From Telopea speciosissima (lineage: Eukaryota; Streptophyta; Magnoliopsida; Proteales; Proteaceae), in contig NC_057922.1 of NCBI RefSeq assembly GCF_018873765.1, forward strand, positions 65,248,755 through 65,312,754: a stretch of DNA of 64,000 nt, given 5' to 3'. How positions within the stretch are numbered: the stretch's first letter is position 1; every line of letters begins with the position of its first letter. Position numbers and translations under genes: made by a program. The notes beneath the pieces are model-generated. The model made no database searches. It worked only from the letters and a program-made list of their open reading frames with translations, and was not told the DNA's origin. This document shows positions 45,440-57,500 of the stretch, piece after piece.

Positions 45440-46211
45440 CATATACGGTTCTGTTTGGTCACAAGAGAAGTGAAATTTTCAAACCTAAAAAAGAAACTTT
45501 TATAATCACTATCCCACATCTGCAACTTAGTATAATTAGTCTAATTTACCATCAAAATCAATGGTAGACAATTATACAAGAGTAATTGCTTAGCTTACCA
45601 TTTAGCAAAGACAAATCAGATTCCCTACTAGAGCAAACTGAATCCCCCACCAACAAGAATTCAGAAAATATCTCTGTAATTCAAATACATACTTTGGGCT
45701 TACGCTGGATCCATATGAGGGACCTGAAACCATTGATTCAATATTTACAGCTTCAACAAGGACAGATATGAGTCTTTTGAAGGATTGAATGGGTAGAAGA
45801 GCAAAAATTACCACATCAACATTTCATAAGCATTGTTTTGCTTACATAAAATATCAGTCAGGTTTGCTAATTTATATGGTGCATCCAATTACATGGGCAA
45901 GCCTTACATTGTTTTAGCATCAGATTGGAAGTTTGCATATTTTGTTGATTGCCGTTAAACATTTCAGGTGGCACACGCACACACACATGAGAGAGAGAGA
46001 GAGATGTAAGTAGTATTGGAAAAGTAGAACCCATGGTATTCACATTCCCACACCAACTTGATGGCATCCAACAGCTGAATAATACTTCTCCTGCAGAACT
46101 TTATTGATAAAAAGAACCAGCATCAATGGTCTATCAACTAAATTTTCTATTTCAACCAGTCTGCAATTCATCATTTTCTCTACTTTCTTCTAAGTATGAA
46201 CAAACCAAATG
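45440..46211. other. 3' flank of the cation exchanger gene
   Basis: 45445-45530 is a fragment of the 27172-27496 repeat. The 3' UTR of the exchanger is expected near 46060-46211. An 'acacacac' and 'gagagaga' stretch is at 45975-46003. Confidence 0.45.
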
Positions 46212-48134
46212 TCAACTTAGACCAGCCAGTGAGACAACACCAACAGCATTGCTCACTCTAACAGAGAGAAATATCAAATAGAGGGTTATAAGACCTACTC
46301 CTAACATCCTGTTAGGACGCATATCATTTCGTGGTAGAACAATAAGAGCCCAAATAAGACCTAACACAAGAAATCCAATTGTATAAAACAAGCTACTATC
46401 TTGTGGCACCATATAAGAAGCAGGCCTCTTTGACCAGGCCCCGAGCAGCATTGAGATCCCCAAACCAGCAAGCGTGTTGAACATGGGCCCTGCATAGCAT
46501 CCTGAAAGAGCTATCTGTACACCATCCCCACCATTCATCGCCAGAGCAATGTTTGACGTTAAATCACCCATTGAGTTCCCCCATGCTAGTACGGTTAATC
46601 CAAGGATTGAGGGGTTGATTCCTAAAATTACACCTAATGCAACCAAGAGAGCGACAAGCTCATTGGCAATAATGTAGAACCAGATGATACTCATCATGAA
46701 ACCTCCAAAAACCCATGGAAATAAGAACTTGCGAGGTGGCTGATCAGATCTCGTGAACATAAATGCAAGAACACTGAGTATAGCACCGAATAGAACACCA
46801 ATAACATACACAGTAGTTCCACTTCGAGAACTCACATTGTCACGGGTGTTCCACAGTAAGGCCAGGAGAATGGGGGCCAAAAACGCACTGGCTACAGCAT
46901 ATCCTTTAGACCACCGTTCCTCTTCAACTATTGGAATAGTCAATTGTCTTGGGATTATCAAGGGCATCTTCATCATCTCAAGTAATTTAGAACAGGAAAC
47001 CAATGGACTGTCAATCTCGGTGTCCTCATCACTCCAACCCCATAAAGGCCTTGGGCTATCTGTCAAACCAGACTTCAGTGAATGATCTGAATAAATTGCA
47101 ACATTTGAAGCCCACATCCACTGTGGCAATGTAGTATGGAGATGTGGTGTGCTGGTGTGAGTATCTATATCAAGCAGTGAGCTGTAAATAGAATCATCCT
47201 CTTCAGTCCCATGAGAGAAGATACTTCCTCTTACTGGCAGCAAAGGTGTCACAGCATCCAACCTTAACCTCCGAGCATGTTTCCTCAAAATCTCATTTGC
47301 GGCAACTGAGAAAGCATACACCATGTATATCAAGACAAAGGCAATTGCACCCACAACACTCACTTTACCGATAAACAAGATCAGAGAAAGAGCTAGCAGA
47401 GTAAATAGAAAGAAGCTGAGATCCCTGATAAAGCATTTCCGATCAATCTGAATTTTCTTATCTGCAACAAAGAGAGAAACAATCCCAAGAACAACACAAG
47501 TCACGAAAACAGCACCACCCAACACACTATTAAGACCCACATCACCAGCATCTGAACCCATGAAAGCGGCAATGCTAGCAAACACATCAGGAGCTCCATT
47601 TCCAAGTGGAAGGAGAGTAACCCCAGCAACTGTTGGTGGAAGCTTCAACAGATATGAAAGTTTCTCCAGAGAACAACAAAAGTAGTCAGCAGCAGTGTTA
47701 CCCAACAGAAAGAACAGAGCTGCAAGCCATAAACCTAAAATTGCGTAGCCCCACATCCTAATATTCTTACAGTTGCAGTAGAAGAACCTTATATAATCCA
47801 AGAATCCTCCAGACGAGCACTCTGGATTTGCTTTGAGGTACTCACATTTGTTCTTGGAGCCCTGGTAATCAGATAACCCAATACACGGTGCATGATCTGC
47901 AACCCCAATGTTATAAGCGGACGAGTTACCACCAACTGCCATTGCTCGCCTGTGAATCAGCTCTATATGATCGCCTATTGAGTTCCATCGAGGTGGAAGA
48001 GTTAAAGAGGCTTGCCTGAGGAATGGATTCCTAAGGATATCTTCCCGATTGTAGAAAAAGAAAAGTAGGACAAGAGTGCATATCCCAATACAAATTCGAC
48101 CAAGTCGATGTCTCGTGATGTTCAGTTCTCCCAT
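46212..48134 (-). CDS. Cation/calcium exchanger (CCX), CaCA superfamily
   Basis: An intact intronless frame of 640 residues, normal for plant CCX proteins, which exchange K+, Na+ or Ca2+ against H+ or other cations at vacuolar, ER or plasma membranes. It starts with an N-terminal membrane anchor (about 11-28), then a lumenal Cys-containing stretch ([20 protein letters not shown]). The alpha-1 repeat is at about 166-222 ([20 protein letters not shown]). A hydrophilic loop follows at about 285-400, then the second membrane half with the alpha-2 repeat ([20 protein letters not shown] and [13 protein letters not shown]). Both repeats keep the acidic/Asn ion-binding residues (GNGxPD, GNSxGD). Upstream a 'cacaggtacc' donor (48424) and a 'gagcag' acceptor just before the ATG suggest one intron in the 5' UTR. 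Which CCX member it corresponds to cannot be settled here. Confidence 0.95.
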   Translation of the reverse strand: MGELNITRHRLGRICIGICTLVLLFFFYNREDILRNPFLRQASLTLPPRWNSIGDHIELIHRRAMAVGGNSSAYNIGVADHAPCIGLSDYQGSKNKCEYLKANPECSSGGFLDYIRFFYCNCKNIRMWGYAILGLWLAALFFLLGNTAADYFCCSLEKLSYLLKLPPTVAGVTLLPLGNGAPDVFASIAAFMGSDAGDVGLNSVLGGAVFVTCVVLGIVSLFVADKKIQIDRKCFIRDLSFFLFTLLALSLILFIGKVSVVGAIAFVLIYMVYAFSVAANEILRKHARRLRLDAVTPLLPVRGSIFSHGTEEDDSIYSSLLDIDTHTSTPHLHTTLPQWMWASNVAIYSDHSLKSGLTDSPRPLWGWSDEDTEIDSPLVSCSKLLEMMKMPLIIPRQLTIPIVEEERWSKGYAVASAFLAPILLALLWNTRDNVSSRSGTTVYVIGVLFGAILSVLAFMFTRSDQPPRKFLFPWVFGGFMMSIIWFYIIANELVALLVALGVILGINPSILGLTVLAWGNSMGDLTSNIALAMNGGDGVQIALSGCYAGPMFNTLAGLGISMLLGAWSKRPASYMVPQDSSLFYTIGFLVLGLIWALIVLPRNDMRPNRMLGVGLITLYLIFLSVRVSNAVGVVSLAGLS

Positions 48135-48139
48135 TTATC

Positions 48140-48424
48140 TGCTCCTAATCCTCAAACTCTCATAAATTATTCAGATATATGACATGGATAATGCAGAAAT
48201 CTTAGCACGAGACCCAATTACCAAATTCGGAGCATAAAATTTCTAGGTTTCAATGCATGAAAAGGAAACCCTAGTTTGGCATTTGGGAGATCAAAGGAAT
48301 AGCAATAGTAATAGCAATAGCAACAGCAACAGAATAGATTTCCTTCAACCTACAATCGACACATACGATGAATTTCACAACAAAATTCAGAGTCTCTGTG
48401 AAGATTGAGAGTTTTAAGTTGGTA
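48140..48424 (-). other. Probable 5' UTR intron of the CCX gene
   Basis: Read on the minus strand, 'cctcacag' is followed by 'gtaccaac' at 48424, and the region closes with 'attaggagcag' directly before 'ataaatgggag', which holds the start codon. Splice-site resemblance only. Confidence 0.45.
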
Positions 48425-48677
48425 CCTGTGAGGTTTCTGGGCAGATGAACTTCGCGGGAATCAACGCCTCTGCGCCGCTCTCTGTACCTTTTCTGCTAAT
48501 CTTTTCCCCTCATAGGGTTTCTGAAACATAAATTAATTTTGCTGAAAATTTTCTCTTTTCGGTCCGTGTTTCGGAAACGTAGCTCCGATTTTTTAAAGTC
48601 TTTGTCGTCAGGGGCTTCAACCAATAAGACCGAATTAGTCAACTAACCGGAAAAGATTATTCAACTAACCGACTCTA
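48425..48677. other. CCX promoter and 5' UTR
   Basis: Upstream of the minus-strand exchanger, ending where the LINE insertion begins. If the upstream exon is real, it covers roughly 48425-48530, so the LINE lies within about 200 bp of the promoter. Confidence 0.4.
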
Positions 48678-48688
48678 AGGCTCTCTTT

Positions 48689-49596
48689 TTTTTTTTTTTT
48701 ATGAGAAAAGGCATAGGTTATATTCACATTAACAAAAACGCATGTACATCATACAAAAAAAGGTGTAGAGGGAGATTTGGTTTTAACTGAAGCCCGAGTA
48801 TAATAAGATCTCAAGGCCGCAGTCCAGTGATTGTGCATTTGTGCTTGTGAGAGATAGGTACAGTGGTAAAGTTTGAAGTTAGTTCTGCTAGTTCAACATA
48901 AGGAGAAAGAAGTGACCAACGTACTCTAGACGTATGTCCTGATTGCAAAATTAGACTAAGGCTAAAACTAGTAACCCAAATTTCTTTTAAATGTATCCCC
49001 TCTTTGAGAGCGTGTTTCCACCCCTGTAAGATTCCTATCAGCTCAGCTTCTTTTGGATTAGATGAACACGAAAGTCCTACAGATGCTAAAACACTCTTGC
49101 CATCTAACAAAAAGCAATACCCCCATCCGGTAGGTCCCATTGATGGTTCAGAAAAGCCTGCGCAGCAGAGAACAGGGAAGTGCATAGCGTCATTAGACAA
49201 CTGGTGTGTGAAAAGTGGAGTGCAATGTGTAGATTGGTGGTGATCCATAGTCAGTGCATACAAATTAGAGGGAGTGAGATCTAAATAGTACATCCAGCGA
49301 TTAACATTTGATAAGACCAAGTGTGGATTAGTTGAGGCTAATCCAAGGGATACCTTGTTTCTTACAAACCATATGAAATAGCAAGTTAAAATAACAATAG
49401 AAAAAAACCTAGAAGCAGAGTTCAAATTCAAGGCTTTTGAATTGAGGAGGGAAGCACAGAGATATGCCAAAGAGGGGCTGCTAAGGCACTCAGTTCTCAG
49501 CCCGAGGGGCCCAGATGTCCAGATATGCTTAGTCCATTCACAAGATATAAAAAGATGCCATTGTGTTTCATCACGAGCACCACAAAGATAACATAT
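48689..49596 (-). mobile_element. 5'-truncated LINE with poly-A tail and TSD
   Basis: In minus orientation the insertion starts at about 49596 in the zinc-binding region after reverse transcriptase (ARDETQWHLFISCEWTKHIW). It runs through an open RNase H-like frame (GPTGWGYCFLLDGK, NPKEAELIGILQGW) that stays open to 48811, and ends in a poly-A tail (T-run at 48686-48700 on the plus strand). The flanks share 'aggctctcttt' (48678-48688 and 49597-49607), the target duplication. The single long frame of 219 residues suggests a fairly young insertion. It is non-autonomous because most of the element is missing. Confidence 0.85.
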
Positions 49597-49607
49597 AGGC
49601 TCTCTTT

Positions 49608-52394
49608 GATATCATTTCGAGAAGGGTAAATTACACGACACCTCGACACCCCTTGAAAATGGAACGATACTCAACTCGCCTCCTGTTTTTTTAAAATACT
49701 CACCCGTTTCCCTATATTACAGCCCTATATTACAACTTAGTCCCTACCCTTGAGCAATGTAGAGTTACTTTTTTACCCTTGGATAAGAAAAAACCCCAAA
49801 ATCAATCATCTTCCTCACATGACCTGCAACTCAAGCGGGGATTTCATTCCTTAAATTAGGGCCCGCTTGGTAACTTTTCTACTGTTTATGTGCTGAGAAA
49901 CAGCAAAAATGGTTTTTTCCGTTTCTATGCCAAGAAATAGCTTTTGTAGAGCTTGGTAAATCTGTTCTGGAAACGTTTCCAGAACACAATTGGAACACCA
50001 ATGGTGCTTGATAAAATCTGTTTCCGGAAACATGTTCTTATACTTTTACCAATAATTGCCCTATTACCTTCCTAAATCAAAATCAGATTTTTGAGATATT
50101 AAAATCAATATTTATAAAATTTAATAATGCATTTGTCTTTAATAATGTACTTTAGGTAATACAAATTAAAAAAATACATTAATTAAAAATTTTATAGTCC
50201 AATTAAAGTCCACAACAAAGCAAGATGTTCAAATATGATCAGATGAGATTCTAATTTCCTCCTTTGCTTAAATCAAGTTTCTGAACAACGTCAAAGATAT
50301 CTCTAAGATAGAACAAGCCTCTTTCGATGATTCACATTATCAAATAGAGAGTGTCTTAAAAGTTAAAAGACAGATTTTCGAAGAAGAGGCCCAACAAGAC
50401 AACACAAACAAAGCTTTCAAACTGAAGAGACCTTGATGGTGTTCAAGGGTCTTGTATGTCAGTGTATGGACGCATTTCTATTCAGTTGGTCGGTTACCGT
50501 TCCATAATCGGACTGTAAATAGGTTAATTAATTGACTAATCGGGTTATTAGTATAACAAACTATAATTGGGCTAACTTGGCTTAGACGGGATAATCAAGT
50601 AATAAACAATTGGTTATCAGTTGATTACAATATTTGGTCAGTCCGAGTCAGGTGACAGTCCGACAACAACCATCTTGCACCGGGAACGCCCGATTATTAA
50701 TTGATCAATGCTCGAGCCCGACAAGTTTAACAATTAGTCCAGGTTTAGCACGTTGGTTCAAATCGGACCTACCGGTTCAAAACAAATTTTGACACCCCTA
50801 TCTTTTACCATGTGAGCCACTTATACGAATCATGAGGCACATCTTCTCGAACATCAATTGGCTTGCGTTGGAGATACCAATACATGTGGGCGACATATAA
50901 ATCCATCTCCCCCCCCCCCCCCCCCCCCCTCCCCACCCCTCCCCATTGTAATTGCATTAGAAAGTTGCAATATTTCAAAGGGAAACAAAGATTAGGGGTG
51001 TCAAACAAAAGCTATCAGAATAGGAGAGACCTTTAAAAGAAATCGATAATGGACAAAACCATTAGCTATCACTCCTATCAGTTCCGATCTTGGTTTTTCA
51101 TATATAAAAAAGATTAAAAAAAAAAAAAAAACCTATACAAACATATTACATTGGGAGAAAGTTCCCCACGATAGAGTATGGGGAGGAATTTGCATGCCAC
51201 ATCAATGATAGTGCAAAGATGGCATCATCCATATGGGCCCCACATGGATTAGAATACAAGAGACGATGTGGATCCCATATTCCCGATATCCCATTATGTA
51301 ATAATGCGTACACTGGAATTCATACTTTGACATCGTGCAATTCTTTTTTCCTATTAAAATTTAGGAAAAAGATTCTTTGAGTTGTTGGGGTAGGTTATGC
51401 TAGCACCATCTATGTTTCTATCTCTTATCCTCAAATAAAATGAGCTTGCTACCCTCCAATATATGACACCGTTTTATCGCACCTCGTTGGTGTGCTTCCA
51501 TATGCCGCTTGTTTAGAGAATCTTCTTTCTATTTCTATTCCAGATTGATTTCTTAAAATAAGTCAACAAATATATTTTTTTTGTCAAGAAAAATTGTAAT
51601 TGTTTGATTTCATCAATTAAAATTAGTTCAAGAATAAGAAATCAATTTAGTAGTTCAATTTTAAGAATAGATTCTCACAATTTATGATAATAGTACATGG
51701 AAAAAAATCCTCACAACGCCAACACAAAAATGAAATTGCACGTCCTCACTCATATTATTATTCATCCTCCCTACCAAAATCCCCTCCCTACCCCCTATGT
51801 GAAGTATTTTATTCGTAATACAGGCACATGGACGTCAGAGGTAACCCTCCCCCCCTTAAGAATATATATAACCCAAGTCCCAATCCACATGAATATATCT
51901 AAATTTTGGTAACAAATCCAAGCACATGGACGTTAGAGGGAACACCCCCCCCCCCCTCCCTCTTAATAATATATATAACCCAAGTCAATAAAATATATTC
52001 CCTCTTGTTAGATTGTTGCGAATGTAGAACCTGACTCAAATATATATATTCATCCTCCATTGGAGGGTAAACGATCCTCTGGAGGGTAACCTCATTTGTT
52101 GTACAAGATTTGATGGGCCTATGGATTGAACCTAATCTAGCTCAATGTGAACTACCGATTAAATGGTTAAGCATTTCACTTACATTTTAAGAAGGTACTG
52201 GGGAACTGGGCCGGGTAGGGAATTGGAGGAGAATTTTCTGTCACAGTTCCACTGTTCAATCCTTGGCACTCTCGTTGGGGTTCCACACCCTTGCATGAGA
52301 CCCACACTACAATGCTCCTGAACCTATCGGAGAGTTTCCTTTCCCTGCTTACAAGTCCAAAACACCCCCTAATTAAGAAGTGGCTGATGTAATG
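49608..52394. other. Gene-free repeat-rich stretch
   Basis: 49624-49700 begins 'gggtaaattacacgacacc', like a MULE end, with no partner found. 49858-50045 starts 'agggcccgcttggtaac' and has mirrored 'gtttccagaacac' / 'tgttctggaaacg' words. 50460-50800 is rich in 'cggttacc' and 'gtccgagtca' words and ends 'tttgacacccct', again like the small MULE-like elements. A C-tract lies at 50909-50928. 51180-51350 and 51810-52010 have short direct repeats ('atatatataacccaagtc' twice). Confidence 0.5.
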
Positions 52395-52565
52395 GGGACC
52401 TGTGAGAATCGTTATCGTCTACGGTTCCCTGATCGGTGCGGTTCCCTAGTGCCTCTCACAAGAGGGGGGTGGGACCCACCCAGGGCATCTGACTGAACAC
52501 TTTGCCCGGGTGAGGTCCACCCTCCTCTTGTGAGCTGCACTAGGGAACCATATACAATAAAAATT
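52395..52565. repeat. GC-richer foldback repeat
   Basis: 'ggttccctagtgcctctcac' and 'aagaggggggtggga' on the left mirror 'tccaccctcctcttgtg' and 'gcactagggaacc' on the right. Confidence 0.75.
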
Positions 52566-54450
52566 CGGACCTGTGAGGCTGTGATACATAGCTCTTCAAC
52601 CCGTACTTCACCCTAAGGTGATGGTTTCCTTTAACTTCCCACTGCTATACAAGACAGAGAACACACGAGTGACAAGGGCTGGGTTTCTCAAAAACAATCA
52701 CAAACATGAAACCCTTTCGTTCTCTAATAGCTTATAGCTTTGGGCCTAATATCCTTATAGGCCATATATCCTACGAGGTCTTTCCCCTGTTTGGTTTTAT
52801 GCGTAGTGAATGAGATGAAGTACAATAAAACCTTCATTCATGAAGACAATTGATAGCTTAGTTGGCTATACCCTGTCCCAGAGGTTGCAGGTCCCAAGAG
52901 GTCATGGGATTGACTCTCTTGTGTTCCCCTTTAAGGCATTCCTTTTTTCTCCTTATTCCTTCCCCTCTGGTAACCTAGACCCTGTGATGATGTAATAATG
53001 TAGGACATTATTATATTTAATTAAGAAAGATTCATTCATGTAAAATGATGAAGTGCCCTTAACCATAAAAAGCTAAGCTCACATGCATTTGTCGCATAGC
53101 TAATAGCCATCAAATAACGAGTTTTAGGAAGTGCATTTAGAACGTGACATCTTCTTTTAATTGCCCATTGTTTTATTTTTAAAATTTTTTTAATATAGGA
53201 ACATAAAAGGATTTTGAAAATAAGTTGAAAGTGACATATCATTATATCATTATCAGAAAATTTAATTACCATGCACATTTTTTTATTATAAGGATAATAA
53301 TGTTATTTCACACGAAAAATATGTTTGACAATGACACCTTTTGATAATGATATATAATGATATGTCCCTTTCAATTTATTTTTAAAAATTCTTTTATACA
53401 TTTTTTTTAAAAATCTTTTAAGAATAAACTAAGATACAATTAAAAGGTGTCAAGTTTTAAATAGACCAATAGAAGTATCATTTACCCAAGCTCGATTATA
53501 ATTTCGATTGTTAGAATTGTTGGACCTAGAGTACTTTTCTAGGGTTCTAATGATCAAAAGAGGAAATCGTTTGAAAGCAATGACATCATTTGTTGAAAGT
53601 CTACATGATACAAGAAAACATATTTGGAATGGTAGCTAGGGTCTTAAATTACCTCCAAGTCTTCTTCTTTGCATTTATCTCATCTTATGTTGCTGTTCCG
53701 TGACTTCAAACGAAATGAAAGGAAAAAATGAATTGATCGTTCTTCCGTCTTCCTTCAAATAAAAAATCTCACCTCTCTGTTGAATGCTCTTGCACGTGAT
53801 CTAGCGGTGCGGTGCGACGCACGGCCAGCAGCCAGACAGTGATCCCCACTCCCAAAAAAATAATGAGGGACGTCAGTCTTGTTCATGCCTCGTTGTCTTT
53901 GTCGTCTTCGTCGTCATCTTCGTCATCGTCACCAAAAGGCTTACGCTTATCCATAGTACCATACGTGGCATGAATTAAGCAACCTCCATGGTCCATGCTA
54001 CAGATATCAATTATTGGAATCATCCATCCAATCACGTAATCAAGCTTAAATTTTTAATCTGAAAATGGCTATAATATGGACCCACCAGATGTAGGGTTTA
54101 GATTGAAAAATCCAAAGATGAGTATGACATCCCTGTGGGTACAGAGAAACTTTTGTAACCCACATATTATCTGATATTTACCTACTGCATATAAAAAGTA
54201 AGTAAGGGACTGTTTGGCTGGACCCGTCAGATACTTTTCTGGTATAAGTACCACTCGATCGTTTCCAGTCACACTCCACTGTTATCTGACTCTGTTTAAA
54301 CTCTCAAAAATCTCCTCCCGATCCAGTCCGCATAAAATCAGGTTTCTTGCGCTGCAAATGCTGAAATTATTGACTCGAAGTTCTTTCATTTCTTTATTTG
54401 TTGAATCTTAAGTTTTGTTTCTTCCTTTAGAAGGGAAGGTTGGGAATCTG
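52566..54450. other. Intergenic; promoter side of the ALDH7 gene
   Basis: No gene recognised. 53280-53410 mirrors 53160-53260 loosely ('aacataaaaggattttgaaaa', 'gatatgtccctttcaattta'). A GTCGTC/TCATCG repeat lies at 53890-53932. Sequence close to 54450 should hold the first non-coding exon of the ALDH7 gene. Confidence 0.45.
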
Positions 54451-54512
54451 TTTCTCTTTGTTCTTTCTTCCCCGGCTATTGATCGTAATCAGAAATTGCA
54501 ATTGTTGTGCAG

Positions 54513-57500
54513 ATGGGTTTCGCGAGGAAAGAGTACGAGTTTTTGAGGGAGTTGGGTTTGGGTCCTCGCAATCCTGGCTCTTACGTCAACGGCAAGTGGA
54601 AAGGGAGCGGTCCAGTGGTATCCTCTGTCAATCCAGCGAACAATCAGGTTTGGTATCTTCATGTCTAATTTCAGTACTCAACTTATGAGATTGTTCAGGA
54701 TTGATCAACATTAACTTTTCATATGGAAAAGATCGTTATTGGGCCGTTTGTACAAGCATTTGATCGTATCTGATCGAGCCGAGATGAGACAATCAAATAG
54801 AGCAATTACAAATATTATTTTGTTGTAATCTCAACTGCTAAACTCAAAAAATACTTGGTGGGTCAGCTACACGATCCCTGTTCCTTATTTCCAATCTATT
54901 TAAAGTCACAATAGCTCTAGGGGGCAAATGTTGGCTTCTAAAGCTAGAATATCACATACTCCTCTCAATTAAAACAGGATCCGGATCCTGTACTTCCGAG
55001 CTGCCCCTACTCCCGTGCGCCCCAAACATGGCAAGGCGGTAAAGACCGCCTTACCCCCGCTCGGGCAAGGCATTCGGGCAGGGGTAGGGCTGTCTTTTCT
55101 CTGCCTTGCTGTGTCTGGAGCGCACACGGCAGTAGGGGCAGCTTGACAGTAGAGGACCCCAACGCATTAAAACAACTAGGCCTGACCACTTCCGTCAAGT
55201 TCTTGTACTCTAATGTTAGGCTTTTCTATTTCTTCGGGCTTCTGAGTACTTGTGTTTCCCAAGTGTTAGTTCCAACGAGATTACAACTTGTTTTTATGCA
55301 TGACCAGGGTTGCTATATTATGAGAGTCATTGGCGTGCAGTAAAAGTCCACCTAGTCTCTATCATGGATCAAAGATCGAGAGTGTTTTGAAAGTATATGG
55401 TGTGTAACTTTAGTTGGAATAAGGTTGAGCTGTTGTTGCTGTAGAAATTATATGGTGTGCAACTTTAGTTAGACTAGGATGGATAATGAGGTGGTGAAAA
55501 TTGATGAGATAAAGATTCCACAAAATGATTATTTGAGGTATATGGGATCAATCATAAATAAAGAAAGGTGAAATAGAGTGATGTTTCATAGAGAATTAAA
55601 TAAGATGGATGAAGTGGAGAGGTGTGCCCGGAGTGTTGTGTGATCAACATATTCCGTTAAAACTTAAAGGAAAATTTTATAGGATAGTAATACGACCGGC
55701 TATGATGTATGGTGTGGAATGTTAGCCAACTAAGAAGCATTATGTAGATAAACTCAATGTAGCAGAGATGAGGATGTTGAGATTGATGTGTGGCAAAACT
55801 AGGAAGGATAAATAAGGAATGATCATATTAGAGCTAATTTGGGAGTAACTCTGATACATGATAAGCTACGAGAAAGTCTTTTGAGGTTGCATTGCCATGT
55901 TCAACGGAGGCCTTTGCATGCTCTAGTACGGAGGAGTGATTTGATTCAGATTGAAGGAACTAAAAGAGTCAGGGGCAGACCTAAAATGACCCCTAGTAGA
56001 AGTGATGAGGAAAGACATGCGTAGCTTGGGTCATGTCTCAAGTATGATCTCGAATAGAGTTGATTGGAGGGCAAGGATCCATGTGGCCGACCCCATTTAG
56101 TTGGGATAAGGCTGAGTTGTTGTAGAAACTAGAATCCAGAAACCGCTGATTTGCATAGTGCAAGGTTCGAAAACTCGAGTCTCGGTGCCAACTCGGACCC
56201 TTGAAAAACCCAGTCGAGTCGAGATCTCGCCGAGTTGGTGCACTTTTTTTTTTTTTTCTCGACTCGAAGCCTCATCTCGGTGGGTTTTAGACCTAGTTTG
56301 GGTCTGAAACTTGGTATTCAGCCTATTTTAGGCCATTTAAATGTAATGGCACTATCAAATTTTGCAAAAACAAAGTCCAAATAGGAGTTTCAATTAGTGG
56401 GAAAGCAGGACAAACACTTACTTATGCTAGAAACCAAGACAGACACAGGACAAACACACTTATTTATGCCTAAAGCAGGACAAACACTTACTTATGCTAG
56501 AAACCAAGACAGACACAGGACAAACACACTTATTTATGCCTAATATCATTTAAGTAAATGCTTTTGTATTTCATTTACGTAAGATATTATTCATAAATAA
56601 GCAAATACCCCCCTATTTGAATTCAATAAAAATAGTTAAAAAATCAAATTCCAAAAGGAAAAAAAGTCAACCCCCCAGTTCAAGAACAAAAACTGGATTT
56701 TCGGCAGTAGGTGCAATTTTCAACTTTCTAATGCTGGGGTTTTTCTCAAATCAAAAAATTCCATAAATCTTAATATGGTAAAACATTGCTAAAAACCAAA
56801 AGTGCGGTAAAATATTCATTTGTTTTGATGTCCAAAAATATATTTTCATTCAGAGCGATTTTGACAGCATTCGCGGACACCGAATTAAGTTTGACCGGTA
56901 CATAACTCCTTCAATATAAATCAGATTTAAACATTTTGAGACTCGTAGGCAGTCTCGCTCGGCGAGATCTCACGAGTTCTCGAACTATGGCATAGTGCCA
57001 TCGAGCTTGCCAGTTAAAAAATTGAGGTATGTGCATTATTTGGTAAGAGAGCTACTGGTCAGTAAATCATGGCATACTGGTATAAACATTTTACTTTTCC
57101 TGTTGGAGATGGCTGTTATATGTCTCATTTCCGATTTTCATTGGCATTACTATTGTGAGATTTCAAAGAAATGGGCTTCATTTTTCAAGCTTCTCATTAC
57201 TCGCAAGAGTCCCACTGCCGTTAGCACCTTTTTTAGTACTCCTTGAGCTTATCCCTCATTGTTTTCGCGCCTTGGAGAATAGACTCCAGGTTAGTTTGAC
57301 CTTTGTTCCAAATCTATTGATGATTTGGAACAACAACTGATAAGCCATTAATTATCACACTAAATTCATCACCAGAACCTGTTTGTTCCCCTTAAATTTG
57401 ATATCTCCGAAGGTCATAGATAGGAGATCTCTGTTTAACCTTTATCCAGAGGGTCCTGATTTATTACTTGACCTGAATGATGTGCTTGTGGAAAGCATAG

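Noticed and set aside
46753-47085. 110-codon plus-strand frame opposite the CCX gene
   Set aside because: A shadow of the exchanger's loop and membrane segment.
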